A stretch of DNA of 64,000 nt from Roseimaritima multifibrata (GCF_007741495.1 NZ_CP036262.1:6510001-6574000); one strand, 5' to 3'; shown: positions 9,537-18,956, numbered from the stretch's first letter. Notes: a model not told the origin generated them from the sequence alone. A program made the numbers and translations.

Positions 9537-10621
9537 GCCAATACCTAGACGCGGAATTCGAGCATCGGTTTGATGGCGGCGCCCACATACAGGCCTCGTT
9601 CAAAATGCGATCCGATCGGTTCTCGATTGGCGTCCTGTTTGGCCCTTCCGGCGCAGGCAAGTCAACCGTCCTACGGTGCATTGCAGGATTAAATCGTCCC
9701 CAACAAGGACACATTCAATTTGCGGGTGAACCTTGGTTCGACGCCAAGCAGGGCATCCATCTTTCGCCTCAAAAGCGAGACATCGGGTATTGCTTTCAAC
9801 AAGGAGCACTCTTCCCGCACCTAAATGTTGCAAACAATATCGGTTATGCGATTGGGTATCCCAAGAAGGATTCGAAGGCAACGCTATCCGAAATGCTGGA
9901 ACGATTTGAACTGACAGGACTTGAAAAACGATTTCCTCACGAGCTTTCCGGCGGCCAACAACAGCGAACCGCCCTGGCCCGAGCGCTTGCACGTCGCCCC
10001 CGACTGATGCTTCTGGACGAACCGCTGGCGGCGCTGGACAGCAACCTGCGAATCGCACTCCGTGGCCGACTCCGCGAATGGCTCCGGCAATTTGATATTC
10101 CGGTCCTACTGGTCACACATGACCGAACCGATGCGATTGCGCTGGCGGACAAGATCATGGTCCTCACCCCAGAGGGCATCGAACAATCGGGGACCATTGA
10201 CGAGGTCTTTTCCAAGCCTCGAAATGCAGCCGTCGCCCAAATGGTTGGAACCGAAACTATTTTGCGAGGAACCGTTATCCAATCACAGCAAGGGATCACC
10301 ACCGTCCGGATTGGGGCGACCGAAATTCAGGCAGGGACCGCAGAAAATTTCGCTAAAGGACAGTCAGTCTACGCCTGCATTCAAGGTGAAAATGTAACCC
10401 TATTACATCACCCGGTTCCGACGCCCAGCAGCCGCAATCAGTTTGCAGTCAAAGTAACCGCAGTGATTCCGGAAGGGCCGCTACTTCGCATCCGTTTAGA
10501 CGGCGGCTTTGAGTTGACGGCGTTGATCACAAAAGCGGCCGCCGAAGGATTAACGATCCAAGCGGGACAATCCTTAACGGCCATGATCAAAGCGACCGCG
10601 ATTCATTTGGTGGCGACATGA
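9533..10621 (+). CDS. modC: Molybdate ABC transporter ATPase ModC
   Basis: 362 residues, full length. The ABC ATPase domain has Walker A GPSGAGKST (37-45), a Q-loop near FQQGALFPH, signature LSGGQQQR (138-145), Walker B LMLLDEPLAALD and H-loop LLVTHDR. The C-terminal quarter is the TOBE/Mop-like molybdate-binding domain (RNQFAVKVTAVIPEGPLLRIRLDGG), which in ModC senses substrate. It powers import through ModB. The start overlaps the modB stop (ATGA). The molybdate would serve molybdopterin enzymes encoded elsewhere. Confidence 0.95.
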   Translation: MSQYLDAEFEHRFDGGAHIQASFKMRSDRFSIGVLFGPSGAGKSTVLRCIAGLNRPQQGHIQFAGEPWFDAKQGIHLSPQKRDIGYCFQQGALFPHLNVANNIGYAIGYPKKDSKATLSEMLERFELTGLEKRFPHELSGGQQQRTALARALARRPRLMLLDEPLAALDSNLRIALRGRLREWLRQFDIPVLLVTHDRTDAIALADKIMVLTPEGIEQSGTIDEVFSKPRNAAVAQMVGTETILRGTVIQSQQGITTVRIGATEIQAGTAENFAKGQSVYACIQGENVTLLHHPVPTPSSRNQFAVKVTAVIPEGPLLRIRLDGGFELTALITKAAAEGLTIQAGQSLTAMIKATAIHLVAT

Positions 10622-10812
10622 GTCGCCACGCCCGAAGCGTAATACGCATTGCCCGATCCCCTTACCCGCATTGACCATCCCGACAGACGACGTTCTGTTA
10701 ATCTAGCGTTATGTAGCGTTATAAAAAAAGATCCTACAGGCACTCTGGATCACTTGAGGATAGCGCAGAAGATGTGGTTACTGAACGATTGCAGGCGGAA
10801 CCGAAGAGCGTG

Positions 10813-12864
10813 ATGAACATTTCTATTGAAACATTGGTGGCCAGTGGCTTAACGGCGGCTCAAGCAGAGGACTGGTTTCCGAAACTTCAGCAGTTGTCGA
10901 ACATCGATGATGAAGCTTTGCGTTGGCAACGAATAAGCGCTCAACTACTGACGCCATCGATCCCGTTTGCCGTTCATGAATTGCTGTACCAACAGAATTA
11001 TGCACAGCACCGCGAGCAACACTTGCCGTGTCCGGCGTGGATTCCCACACAAGAAGAAGCCGAGGTGACGCATCTGTGGAAATGGATGAAATCGCTGAAC
11101 CTGTCGGCTTACGAGGACCTGCACCGTTGGTCGGTCCAGCACCCGGAAGAATTTGCCAGCCGGATTGCCGACGCACTGCCCGTCCAGTTTCGCACTCCTC
11201 CTGATCGATTCTGCGATACTTCGGCTGGCGTCGAAAACACGCAGTGGTTTGCAGGAGCAACGTTGAATATCGTTGAAAGCTGCTTTCAGGCAGACGAGAC
11301 AGCGACGGCAATCATTTCAGGTGATCCGGACAACCATCTGGAACAACGAACCTACGGCGAACTCAAATCGCTGACGGCACGCGTCGCTAATGGACTGACG
11401 GAACGGGGAGTGGTTCCCGGAGACCGCGTCGCCATTGCGATGCCCATGACCGCAGACGCGGTGGCCGTATTCCTGGGAATCATCGCGGCGGGTTGTTCGG
11501 CGGTAACGATTGCCGACAGCTTTTCCGCAAACGAAATGGCCATCCGGTTAGAGTGCACTCAAGCGAAGTTCATTTTTATCCAAGATGAAATCCTGCGAGG
11601 CGGAAAAGCTTATCCGCTTTTTGCAAAGATTACCGATCAGCAAAACGTCAACGCGATCGTGTTTCGTGGGTCATCCCGTCGAGACATTGCGATCCGCAAC
11701 CAGGACTTGGAATGGGACGATTTTCTTTCGGATGATGCGGTGCTGCGATCGGTTGCTTGCCAGCCCAGCGACGAAACCACCATTCTTTTCTCTTCGGGAA
11801 CAACGGGCAGCCCCAAAGCGATTCCATGGGACCATGTCACCCCGATCAAATCGGCGAGCGATGCGTACTTCCACCACGATGTGCGTGTCGGCGACGTGCT
11901 GTGCTGGCCCACAAACCTTGGCTGGATGATGGGACCGTGGCTGGTCTACGCGGCCTTGATTAACAAAGCCACCATTGCGATTTCGTCTTCCGTTCCAACG
12001 GGCCGAACATTCTGTGAATTCGTCGAAAAATCCGCGGTCACGATGCTGGGACTGGTCCCCAGCCTGGTTTCACAGTGGCGCAAACAAGATCACACAAAAG
12101 ACCTGAACTGGAACGCCATCCGTTTGTTCAGTTCGACCGGTGAATGCTCCAACGCCAATGACATGCTGTGGCTGATGTCTCGCGCTGGTTACCGTCCAGT
12201 GGTCGAATATTGCGGCGGTACGGAAACGGGAGGATCCTATATCACCGGAACCCTCACGCGCCCCGCCGTGCCCGGCATGTTTTCGGCGAAAGCTATGGGG
12301 CTGTCGTGGATTTTGATGGACGATACTTTTACGGAAACCACCAACGGTGAAGTCTTTTTCGAACCACCGGCTCTTGGCCTGTCAACTCGGTTGCTGAACC
12401 GCGATCACCACGAAGCTTACTACGCCGGAATTCCAGCCGGACCGAAGCAACAGGTCCTACGTCGTCACGGCGATCAGATCGAAGCACTGCCGGGAATGTA
12501 TTATCGAGCTCACGGCCGTATCGATGATGCAATGAATCTAGGTGGTATCAAAGTCAGTTGTGTGCAGATTGAAGAGCTTTTGGTGCAACACACAGCCATC
12601 CGTGAACTGGCCGCGATCTCGGTACCGCCCCCAGGCGGTGGCCCAGAACAGCTTGTCGTCTACGTTGTGTTATACTCTGAAATCCATTTGCCGGACCTTC
12701 ATCAACAGCTGCAGCAGAGCATCAAAAGCGAACTAAACCCACTGTTCAAAATCCAGAACGTGGCGTTGATTGACTTATTGCCGCGGACCGCCTCCAACAA
12801 AATCATGCGTCGAAATCTGCGTGACGCGTATCTCTGCAAACAACAAGGACAAATAGGTTCATGA
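10813..12864 (+). CDS. AMP-dependent acyl-CoA synthetase, probably acetoacetyl-CoA synthetase
   Basis: About 683 residues from ATG 10813 (MNISIETLVASGL); a GTG at 10774 would add 13 residues. An ANL-family adenylating enzyme: the P-loop-like motif is TILFSSGTTGSPKAIPWDH, A5 is EYCGGTETGGSYITG, the hinge region is HGRIDDAMNLGGIKVS, and the catalytic A10 lysine is in RTASNKIMRRNLRD. N-terminal features (LHRWSVQHPEEF and QWFAGATLNIVESCF) and the length match the acetyl-/acetoacetyl-CoA synthetase branch. The next gene is a thiolase, overlapping by 4 nt, and a 3-hydroxybutyrate dehydrogenase lies downstream. That makes acetoacetate the best substrate guess, but a short-chain fatty acid cannot be excluded. 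Confidence 0.8.
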   Translation: MNISIETLVASGLTAAQAEDWFPKLQQLSNIDDEALRWQRISAQLLTPSIPFAVHELLYQQNYAQHREQHLPCPAWIPTQEEAEVTHLWKWMKSLNLSAYEDLHRWSVQHPEEFASRIADALPVQFRTPPDRFCDTSAGVENTQWFAGATLNIVESCFQADETATAIISGDPDNHLEQRTYGELKSLTARVANGLTERGVVPGDRVAIAMPMTADAVAVFLGIIAAGCSAVTIADSFSANEMAIRLECTQAKFIFIQDEILRGGKAYPLFAKITDQQNVNAIVFRGSSRRDIAIRNQDLEWDDFLSDDAVLRSVACQPSDETTILFSSGTTGSPKAIPWDHVTPIKSASDAYFHHDVRVGDVLCWPTNLGWMMGPWLVYAALINKATIAISSSVPTGRTFCEFVEKSAVTMLGLVPSLVSQWRKQDHTKDLNWNAIRLFSSTGECSNANDMLWLMSRAGYRPVVEYCGGTETGGSYITGTLTRPAVPGMFSAKAMGLSWILMDDTFTETTNGEVFFEPPALGLSTRLLNRDHHEAYYAGIPAGPKQQVLRRHGDQIEALPGMYYRAHGRIDDAMNLGGIKVSCVQIEELLVQHTAIRELAAISVPPPGGGPEQLVVYVVLYSEIHLPDLHQQLQQSIKSELNPLFKIQNVALIDLLPRTASNKIMRRNLRDAYLCKQQGQIGS

Positions 12865-14045
12865 CCAAAGTTGCCATCGTTGCCGCCACGCGAACTCCGA
12901 TCGGGACGTTTCAAAAGGCGTTCGCGTCCATTCCCGCCGATCAACTAGGCGCGATCACCATTGCGGAAGTGCTCCGTCGTGGCGGCGTGACATCGTCGCA
13001 GGTTGATGAAGTATTGATGGGGCAGGTTTATTCAACCGGTTCCGGCGCGAACCCAGCACGGCTGGCGGCTGTTCGAGCGGGACTGGGCTACGCTGTTCCG
13101 GCAACGACGGTCAACATGTTGTGCGGTTCAGGATTAAAAGCGGTCGCCCTCGCAGCCCAAGCGATTCAGTCAGGCCACGCAAAGACGATCATCGCCGGCG
13201 GCATGGAAAGCATGAGCAATGCTCCCTATGTCGTGCCGAATGCACGAACAGGATTGCGGATGGGGCATCAGCAAATCGTCGACACTCTGATTCACGACGC
13301 ACTCTGGGATGCCTTCTACGATTGCCACATGGGATCCACCGCCGAACATCTCGCCTCGCAATTTGACATTTCGCGAACCGCTCAGGATCAGTTTGCACTG
13401 CTTAGTCAACAGCGTTACCAAGCGGCGTTTGAAGCGGGAAGGTTCCAACAGGAAATCGTTCCTGTTTCGGTGCCGCAAAGGAAAGGGGAACCGGTCGTGG
13501 TATCGCAGGATGAACATCCTCGCAGCAATACACAACTTGAAAAACTGTCCGGTCTTCAACCCTGTTTTCAGGATGGCGGTACGGTGACGGCAGCCAACGC
13601 ATCGGGGCTGAATGACGGAGCCGCCGCACTGTTACTGGTTAGCGAATCGGAGGTTCAGCAACAGGGCCTAAAACCCTTGGCATGGATTCGGTCGTTCTGC
13701 AACGTGGGTGTCGATCCAATGGAAATGGGAATGGGGCCTGCCGTTGCGGTTACGAAACTGCTGGAGAAAGAATCACTAAAACTAGCCGACATCGATCTGT
13801 TTGAAGTGAACGAAGCCTTCGCGGCGCAAGCCCTTTCAGTGGGCAAGTTTTTGGATTGGGATATCGATCGCGTTAACGTTAACGGCGGAGCGATTGCACT
13901 TGGACATCCCCTGGGAGCCAGTGGAGCTCGCGTGGCAGTGACCTTGCTGCACGAAATGCAGAAACGCCAAAATCGACTTGGAATCGCGGCCCTCTGCATT
14001 GGCGGCGGCATGGGGATTGCCATGCTGTTTGAAGCGGCAGAATAA
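12861..14045 (+). CDS. Acetyl-CoA C-acetyltransferase (thiolase II)
   Basis: 394 residues, the normal biosynthetic/degradative thiolase length. Nucleophile Cys88 lies in NMLCGSGLKAVALAAQAI. The later motifs are NVNGGAIALGHPLGASGAR (catalytic His) and CIGGGMGIAMLFE (second Cys). GGMESMSNAPYVVPNARTGLRMG is the covering loop typical of acetoacetyl-CoA thiolases. It should cleave acetoacetyl-CoA to two acetyl-CoA, completing the pathway begun by the ligase whose stop it overlaps (ATGA). The reverse reaction, feeding polyhydroxybutyrate, is possible, but no phaC or phaB is in the window. Confidence 0.93.
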   Translation: MTKVAIVAATRTPIGTFQKAFASIPADQLGAITIAEVLRRGGVTSSQVDEVLMGQVYSTGSGANPARLAAVRAGLGYAVPATTVNMLCGSGLKAVALAAQAIQSGHAKTIIAGGMESMSNAPYVVPNARTGLRMGHQQIVDTLIHDALWDAFYDCHMGSTAEHLASQFDISRTAQDQFALLSQQRYQAAFEAGRFQQEIVPVSVPQRKGEPVVVSQDEHPRSNTQLEKLSGLQPCFQDGGTVTAANASGLNDGAAALLLVSESEVQQQGLKPLAWIRSFCNVGVDPMEMGMGPAVAVTKLLEKESLKLADIDLFEVNEAFAAQALSVGKFLDWDIDRVNVNGGAIALGHPLGASGARVAVTLLHEMQKRQNRLGIAALCIGGGMGIAMLFEAAE

Positions 14046-14111
14046 TCAGATCGAAGCCGCGTTTAAGAAACCAGCAGCCGACAGACATGTTACACAGGAA
14101 ATCAGTTCACC

Positions 14112-15044
14112 GTGCTTCAGAATATTGCGATCCTCGGTTGCGGTCTCATTGGTTCCAGCTGGGCGACGTGGTTTGCCCTCCAAGGCCAGAAAACGCGTCT
14201 ATACGATGTCGACCAAACCGCTTGCGAGCGAGGTGTTAAACGGGCGGGCGAAAATCTTCGCCGGCTGGTCGACCTGGACATGCTGGCAGCGGAAGACCTG
14301 CAGTCGGCTTTACAAAATCTGCAGCCAGTGAAAACGCTGCAAGAATTGTTGTCGGATTGCGACTATGTGCAGGAATCGGTCCGCGAAGACTACGACACAA
14401 AGGCGGAGGTCTATCGTGCCATCGAACAACATCTTTCGCCGCAGGCGATCATCGCCAGCAGTTCCTCCGGGCTGTTGATGTCGAAGATGCAGGAAGTTCT
14501 AAAACATCCTAGCCGTTCACTGATCGCCCACCCCTTCAATCCGCCGCACCTGATTCCGTTAGTGGAACTTGTGCCTGGTAAAAAAACCAGTGCAGACACC
14601 GTCACCACTGTCCGGGAATTTTTCCTACGGTTTGGCAAACGCCCAGTTGTCCTGAACAAGGAAGTTCCCGGACACATTGCCAACCGACTGGCAGCCGCCG
14701 TTTGGCGAGAAGCCCTGGCACTCCTGGACGATGACGTGGCCAGCCTGGAAGACATCGACGCCGCTTTATGTAACGGCCCTGGGCTGCGGTGGGCGCTGAT
14801 GGGACAACATGCGATCTACGATTTAGGTGGCGGTGAGGGAGGCTACCAGGCGTTCATCGATGGCATCGGGCGTTCGTTCACGTCCTACTGGGAGGACATG
14901 CAAACGTGGACTCGGATTCCCGAATCGGCTCGCGAAAAAGCGATCGCTGGCATCGAACCGCTGCGAAAAAAGTGCCCTCCGGAAGAACGGGCTCAATGGC
15001 GCGACGAGAAACTGGTTCGATTACTGAAACTTCTGGATGAATGA
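14112..15044 (+). CDS. 3-hydroxyacyl-CoA dehydrogenase family protein (lambda-crystallin / carnitine dehydrogenase-like)
   Basis: 310 residues from a GTG start; AGGAA lies about 12 nt upstream and no in-frame ATG fits. The N-terminal Rossmann motif is ILGCGLIGSSWATWFALQG. The central active-site motif is SSSSGLLMSKMQEVLKHPSRSLIAHPFNPPHLIPLVELVPG, and the C-terminal dimer domain has PGHIANRLAAAVWREALALLDDDVAS and GPGLRWALMGQHAIYDL. The single-domain size and the GLRWA motif put it near L-carnitine and L-gulonate dehydrogenases, which oxidise free L-3-hydroxy acids, rather than the FadB type. In this operon it could handle the L-3-hydroxy acid stereoisomer while the SDR handles the D form; that is inference. 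Confidence 0.82.
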   Translation: MLQNIAILGCGLIGSSWATWFALQGQKTRLYDVDQTACERGVKRAGENLRRLVDLDMLAAEDLQSALQNLQPVKTLQELLSDCDYVQESVREDYDTKAEVYRAIEQHLSPQAIIASSSSGLLMSKMQEVLKHPSRSLIAHPFNPPHLIPLVELVPGKKTSADTVTTVREFFLRFGKRPVVLNKEVPGHIANRLAAAVWREALALLDDDVASLEDIDAALCNGPGLRWALMGQHAIYDLGGGEGGYQAFIDGIGRSFTSYWEDMQTWTRIPESAREKAIAGIEPLRKKCPPEERAQWRDEKLVRLLKLLDE

Positions 15045-15823
15045 AGACCATGCCCCAACACGCTTCACGCACGGCACTGATCACCGGAGCCGCCAGCGGG
15101 ATCGGCGCCGACCTAGCGAAATGCTTTTACGCTGCGGGCTACAAACTGGTGCTGACCGATCGGAACCCGCCCGATTTCCTGGATGATTTTTCAGCACGAT
15201 CCGACGAAGTCCATTTTGTTCAGGCCGACTTGTCGACGGAATCGGGATGCGAACAAATTGTGCAGCAGGGTTTGCAACAATTTGCCGCGATTGACGTGTT
15301 GATCAACAACGCAGGATTTCAGCACATCTGTCCGCTGGAATCGTTTCCACTTGATGTCTGGCACCGGATGTTCGCGGTCATGCTGACCGCTCCGCTACGA
15401 TTGACTCAGCTGGTTTGGCCAGGAATGAAGCACAAGCAATGGGGACGGATCGTAAACATCGGTTCGATCCATTCGCAGGTCGCTTCGCCGCACAAAGTCG
15501 GCTACACGTCGATGAAACACGGGTTGATCGGATTAACCAAAACCGCCGCTCTGGAAGGCGGTCCAGAGGGAATCACCGTCAACGCAATCTGCCCCGCATA
15601 CGTGCGAACCCCACTGGTCGAACAGCAAATCGCGGCTCAGGCGGAAACGCGTGGAATTCGTCCCGATGCCGTCGAAAGCGAAGTCTTCCTGAAGTCGGCA
15701 GCCACCGGACAGATGATTGCTCCGCAAGAAATATCCAGCCTAGTCTTATACCTCTGCTCCGAACATGCTCGATCCGTCACCGGAGCGAACTGGAACATTG
15801 ATTGTGGCTGGACGGCACAATAA
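15041..15823 (+). CDS. Short-chain dehydrogenase, D-3-hydroxybutyrate dehydrogenase type
   Basis: 260 residues. Classical SDR: cofactor motif TGAASGIG, NNAG, catalytic Ser in NIGSIHSQVASPHK and the YTSMK Tyr/Lys pair. The stretch after the active site, AICPAYVRTPLVEQQIAAQAETRGI, closely follows known D-3-hydroxybutyrate dehydrogenases (TPLVE-QI-QA-RGI pattern), and the chain length matches. Predicted reaction: (R)-3-hydroxybutyrate + NAD+ to acetoacetate. The ATG overlaps the preceding stop (ATGA), so the two dehydrogenases are translationally coupled. A second ATG nine bases later (15050) is also possible. Confidence 0.87.
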   Translation: MKTMPQHASRTALITGAASGIGADLAKCFYAAGYKLVLTDRNPPDFLDDFSARSDEVHFVQADLSTESGCEQIVQQGLQQFAAIDVLINNAGFQHICPLESFPLDVWHRMFAVMLTAPLRLTQLVWPGMKHKQWGRIVNIGSIHSQVASPHKVGYTSMKHGLIGLTKTAALEGGPEGITVNAICPAYVRTPLVEQQIAAQAETRGIRPDAVESEVFLKSAATGQMIAPQEISSLVLYLCSEHARSVTGANWNIDCGWTAQ

Positions 15824-15855
15824 TTTTTCCTTTTGGAAGCGTTTAGAAAGTTACC

Positions 15856-17244
15856 ATGCTTGGCATTTTTGGAATTGTCCTGTCACTAGTCCTGCTGATG
15901 CTGCTGGCCTACCGAGGTTACAACGTGTTGGTGCTGGCCCCGCTGATGGCGCTGCTGGCTGTGGTTCTTGGGCAGCAAGGTCCCCTCTTGGCAACCTACA
16001 CTCAGATATTCATGCAAAGCCTGGGCGGGTACCTGATCAAGTACTTCCCACTGTTCCTGCTGGGATCGATCTTCGGCAAGCTGATGGGAGATTCCGGATC
16101 AGCGCGGTCGATTTCGCAGTTCATTGTCGCTCGACTGGGGCAGCAACAAGCGATCCTGGCGGTCGTACTGTCATGCGGAATCCTGACCTACGGCGGCGTC
16201 TCTTTGTTTGTGGTTGCGTTCGCGGTCTATCCGATTGCCGCCGATGTGTTTCGGATATCAGGAACCCCCAAACGATTCATTCCCGCCGCGATCGCGTTGG
16301 GAGCCTTCACGTTTACGATGACCGCTTTGCCAGGCACACCGGCCATTCAAAATGCAATCCCGATGCCCTTCTTCGGCACGACTCCCTTTGCCGCTCCAGT
16401 GCTGGGAATCATCGGTGGGGCCATCATGCTGTGCGGCGGAACGATGTGGCTGAACTTCCGAGCGCGTCGAGCGATCGCTGCGGGTGAAAGTTATCGAGAA
16501 CCGGCCGAAGAACTGGACGATCCGCAGGCAGGTTCACAAACGCCTTCCTTCTGGGTAGCGATCCTTCCAATCCTGATCGTGATCACGGGCAATTTTGTGT
16601 TCAGCAAATACCTGATTCCGAACTGGGAGACGCCGTATCTAAGCGAAGCTAAATACGGAGCCACGGAATTAAAATCGGTGCTGGGGATTTGGTCAATCAT
16701 CTGTGGACTGTTGCTTGCGACGGCGACGTTGATCGTGCTGCACTGGAAGCGGTGGACCAACCTTCAGGTATCCATTAACCAGGGAACCAAAGATTCGCTG
16801 CTACCAATTTTCAATACCGCTTCCGAAGTCGGATACGGGACCGTGATTGCGTCGCTGGCGGGATTCATAATCGTCCGAGACTACGTGGTGAACCTATCAC
16901 CGGGAAATCCTCTGGTGTCCGAGGCCATCGCCGTGACAACCTTGGCAGGGATCACAGGATCGGCCTCCGGCGGATTAAGCATCGCCTTGGAAACCCTGGG
17001 AGCGACCTACCTGCAACTGGGAGAACAGTCTGGAATCTCGCCGGAACTATTGCACCGAGTCGCCTCGATGTCCGCGGGGGCGTTCGACACGCTTCCACAC
17101 AATGGAGCGGTGATTACGCTGCTGGCAATCACAAACCTAACACACCGAACATCCTACGCCGACATTTTCATGGTCGCGGTCCTAATCCCCGCGATCGCTA
17201 CCATCACGGTCATCGTGGTTGGAAGCATGTTCGGTTCGTTCTAA
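15856..17244 (+). CDS. GntP-family proton/organic acid symporter
   Basis: 462 residues, about 12 hydrophobic segments. GntP-family features are visible: LMALLAVVLGQQGP near the N-terminus, YFPLFLLGSIFGKLMGDSGSARSIS, GGVSLFVVAFAVYPIAADVFR, TMTALPGTPAIQNAIPMPFFGTTPFAAP and the C-terminal SAGAFDTLPHNGAVITLLAIT. The family carries gluconate, D-glycerate and related hydroxy acids. As the last gene of the ligase-thiolase-dehydrogenase cluster (32 nt after the SDR) it most likely imports 3-hydroxybutyrate or a similar hydroxy acid; the substrate is inferred from neighbours only. Confidence 0.88.
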   Translation: MLGIFGIVLSLVLLMLLAYRGYNVLVLAPLMALLAVVLGQQGPLLATYTQIFMQSLGGYLIKYFPLFLLGSIFGKLMGDSGSARSISQFIVARLGQQQAILAVVLSCGILTYGGVSLFVVAFAVYPIAADVFRISGTPKRFIPAAIALGAFTFTMTALPGTPAIQNAIPMPFFGTTPFAAPVLGIIGGAIMLCGGTMWLNFRARRAIAAGESYREPAEELDDPQAGSQTPSFWVAILPILIVITGNFVFSKYLIPNWETPYLSEAKYGATELKSVLGIWSIICGLLLATATLIVLHWKRWTNLQVSINQGTKDSLLPIFNTASEVGYGTVIASLAGFIIVRDYVVNLSPGNPLVSEAIAVTTLAGITGSASGGLSIALETLGATYLQLGEQSGISPELLHRVASMSAGAFDTLPHNGAVITLLAITNLTHRTSYADIFMVAVLIPAIATITVIVVGSMFGSF

Positions 17245-17400
17245 GCCCATTCAGGCACGTAAGGACACAAAAAAAGCCCCGACACAGAATGCGGAGCCTC
17301 TTGCAGCCAAATGCACCAGAGCGAGGAGCGAACTCCTTTTGCTCATAGCATTCACGCCTATTCGGACGGGATGCTTTCCGTTTGCTAAACGGATGATGGA

Positions 17401-18303
17401 TTAGCGTGGCTTACGCTTGGTCAACTTTTTTGCGGGAGCCTTCGCAGGTTTTGCTTCTTTTTTGGGAGCTTCCTTCGCCTGCACCTTCTTGGCTGCTTTC
17501 TTCGCTGGCGTCTTCTTGGTTGCAGCCTTTTTCGTGGTCGCTTTCTTTGCGGACGATTTGCTCACCTCTTCATCCACATCTTCTACGGACTCGGTCGCCA
17601 CTTTTGCAGACGCCTTCAAAGCCAGTTCAAGAATCGCAAGCGATTTAACGGCATCCTTATCGACGGCCGAAACCACTGCATGGACGGTTTTGTCTTGCGG
17701 GTCTTGCCGCAAAGCGATACTCGCCTGCTGCAATAGCGAGCCAAATTCCATTCCCTTACTTTTCGGAATGGCTCGTTCCAAACCAGGAACCTTCCGTGTG
17801 ACCATCTCGGCTTCGTTGATAATTCCGCAAGCGAACATAATTCGCAAGCCATAGGAATCGACAGGAATGGAGTGTCCCCCCAAGCCATGCTGTGCAACCG
17901 AAGAGAGCACAAAGGGCGTCATTCCTGGCAGCGCTTCGAACTGTTCAACCGCCTTGCCTAGATTCTGCTTCTTCAGATCTTCCAGATCAAAAGAGTAGAA
18001 CGCTTCAAACGCGGACTGCAAACAACGCTTCAGACGCGTGGCTGCATTCATGGGATTGGGAAGACTTGAAAGCAGTTCGGCTATTTCTGAAACCGTTGTT
18101 ACGCGGACTTCATTCCAGTCGAAATATTGCTGTTCAAGTTTTGCCAAACCTTCATCCGCTAGTTCCGCGGGCGCCCCTTCTAGCAGACAGGCATACAACA
18201 GATGCTCCATCAGCGGACGGTTTGAATTGGGAACAGGCTTGTAGTGTTTCTTCAGAGACGTGTGCAGCTTGGCAATCCGAGCGGCTCGGTTACTGGCGGT
18301 CAT
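17401..18303 (-). CDS. HhH-GPD (endonuclease III-like) fold protein with histone H1-like tail
   Basis: 300 residues. Residues about 1-230 resemble the helical HhH-GPD DNA glycosylase fold: RPLMEHLLYACLLEG, then AATRLKRCLQ, then LPGMTPFVLSSVAQHGLGGHSIPVDSYGLR. Compared with endonuclease III (LPGVGRKTANVV ... VDTHV), the hairpin keeps LPG but loses the second Gly and the catalytic Lys (Phe/Val there), while the Asp in PVDS is kept. There is no 4Fe-4S cysteine cluster. Residues about 245-300 are a Lys/Ala/Pro tail (AKKATTKKAATKKTPAKKAAKK) of the histone H1/HU-tail type, expected to bind nucleic acid non-specifically. It is either a monofunctional glycosylase or a non-catalytic DNA/RNA-binding protein. 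It lies just downstream of rbfA on the same strand. Confidence 0.7.
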   Translation of the reverse strand: MTASNRAARIAKLHTSLKKHYKPVPNSNRPLMEHLLYACLLEGAPAELADEGLAKLEQQYFDWNEVRVTTVSEIAELLSSLPNPMNAATRLKRCLQSAFEAFYSFDLEDLKKQNLGKAVEQFEALPGMTPFVLSSVAQHGLGGHSIPVDSYGLRIMFACGIINEAEMVTRKVPGLERAIPKSKGMEFGSLLQQASIALRQDPQDKTVHAVVSAVDKDAVKSLAILELALKASAKVATESVEDVDEEVSKSSAKKATTKKAATKKTPAKKAAKKVQAKEAPKKEAKPAKAPAKKLTKRKPR

Positions 18304-18382
18304 CGCGCGGTACCCGTAGGTTGCGTAGGTGTCGGGAGATCAAAGTTTAAGGGAAACAAGGCTATGATTCAGGTTATCAAGC

Positions 18383-18916
18383 CTAATCGCCAACCTTGTC
18401 ATCGTCGCCAGCTTCGCCGTCGACGGGAGTGTTCGTTGTATTTTCAAGGGTGTCATCGTCGCTACCAGACGGCTCCGCTGCGACGCTCTCTTCCGAGATG
18501 GCGTCTGTTTCCGCGGGATCTTGACCGTCGGCTAGACCGGCTGCCGCCAATTTTGCGGCCTCCTCTTCCTCACGTTCACGGCGAATTTTAGCAAGCAATT
18601 CACCGACCTCTAACGCGCTCTGACTCCCGCGATCGATTTCAAACTGCAACCGAGGGATATATCGGCTATCGATCCGGTCCTTGATCTTCGCTTGCAGAAA
18701 TCCCGCCGAGTTTTGCAGTCCTCGGAGCGAAAGTTTTTCCTGAGCCTCATCCCCCATCACACTGACAAAGACTTTGGCTTCACGCATGTCGGTACTAACC
18801 TTCACACGCACCACCGTCACATCTTGGATGCGAGGGTCACGAATGTCGGTAAGGATCGAGGTAGCCACCACTTCACGAATCGCTTCGGCGGCTTTTAATA
18901 AACGTCGACTGGTCAC
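18383..18916 (-). CDS. rbfA: Ribosome-binding factor A
   Basis: 177 residues from a GTG; an in-frame stop two codons upstream fixes it. Residues 1-115 are the KH-type RbfA domain (AAEAIREVVATSILTDIRDPRI, VTVVRVKVSTDMREAKVFVSVMG, and SRYIPRLQFEIDRGSQSALEVGELLAKI). The last ~60 residues are an extra acidic, low-complexity tail (SEESVAAEPSGSDDDTLEN ...) absent from the E. coli protein. RbfA matures the 5' end of 16S rRNA in the 30S subunit. It is third in the nusA-infB-rbfA operon, 40 nt after infB. Confidence 0.95.
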   Translation of the reverse strand: MTSRRLLKAAEAIREVVATSILTDIRDPRIQDVTVVRVKVSTDMREAKVFVSVMGDEAQEKLSLRGLQNSAGFLQAKIKDRIDSRYIPRLQFEIDRGSQSALEVGELLAKIRREREEEEAAKLAAAGLADGQDPAETDAISEESVAAEPSGSDDDTLENTTNTPVDGEAGDDDKVGD

Positions 18917-18956
18917 AGATTAACGGCAATAAGAGAGAGGGGAGGAAAGAGAGGGA

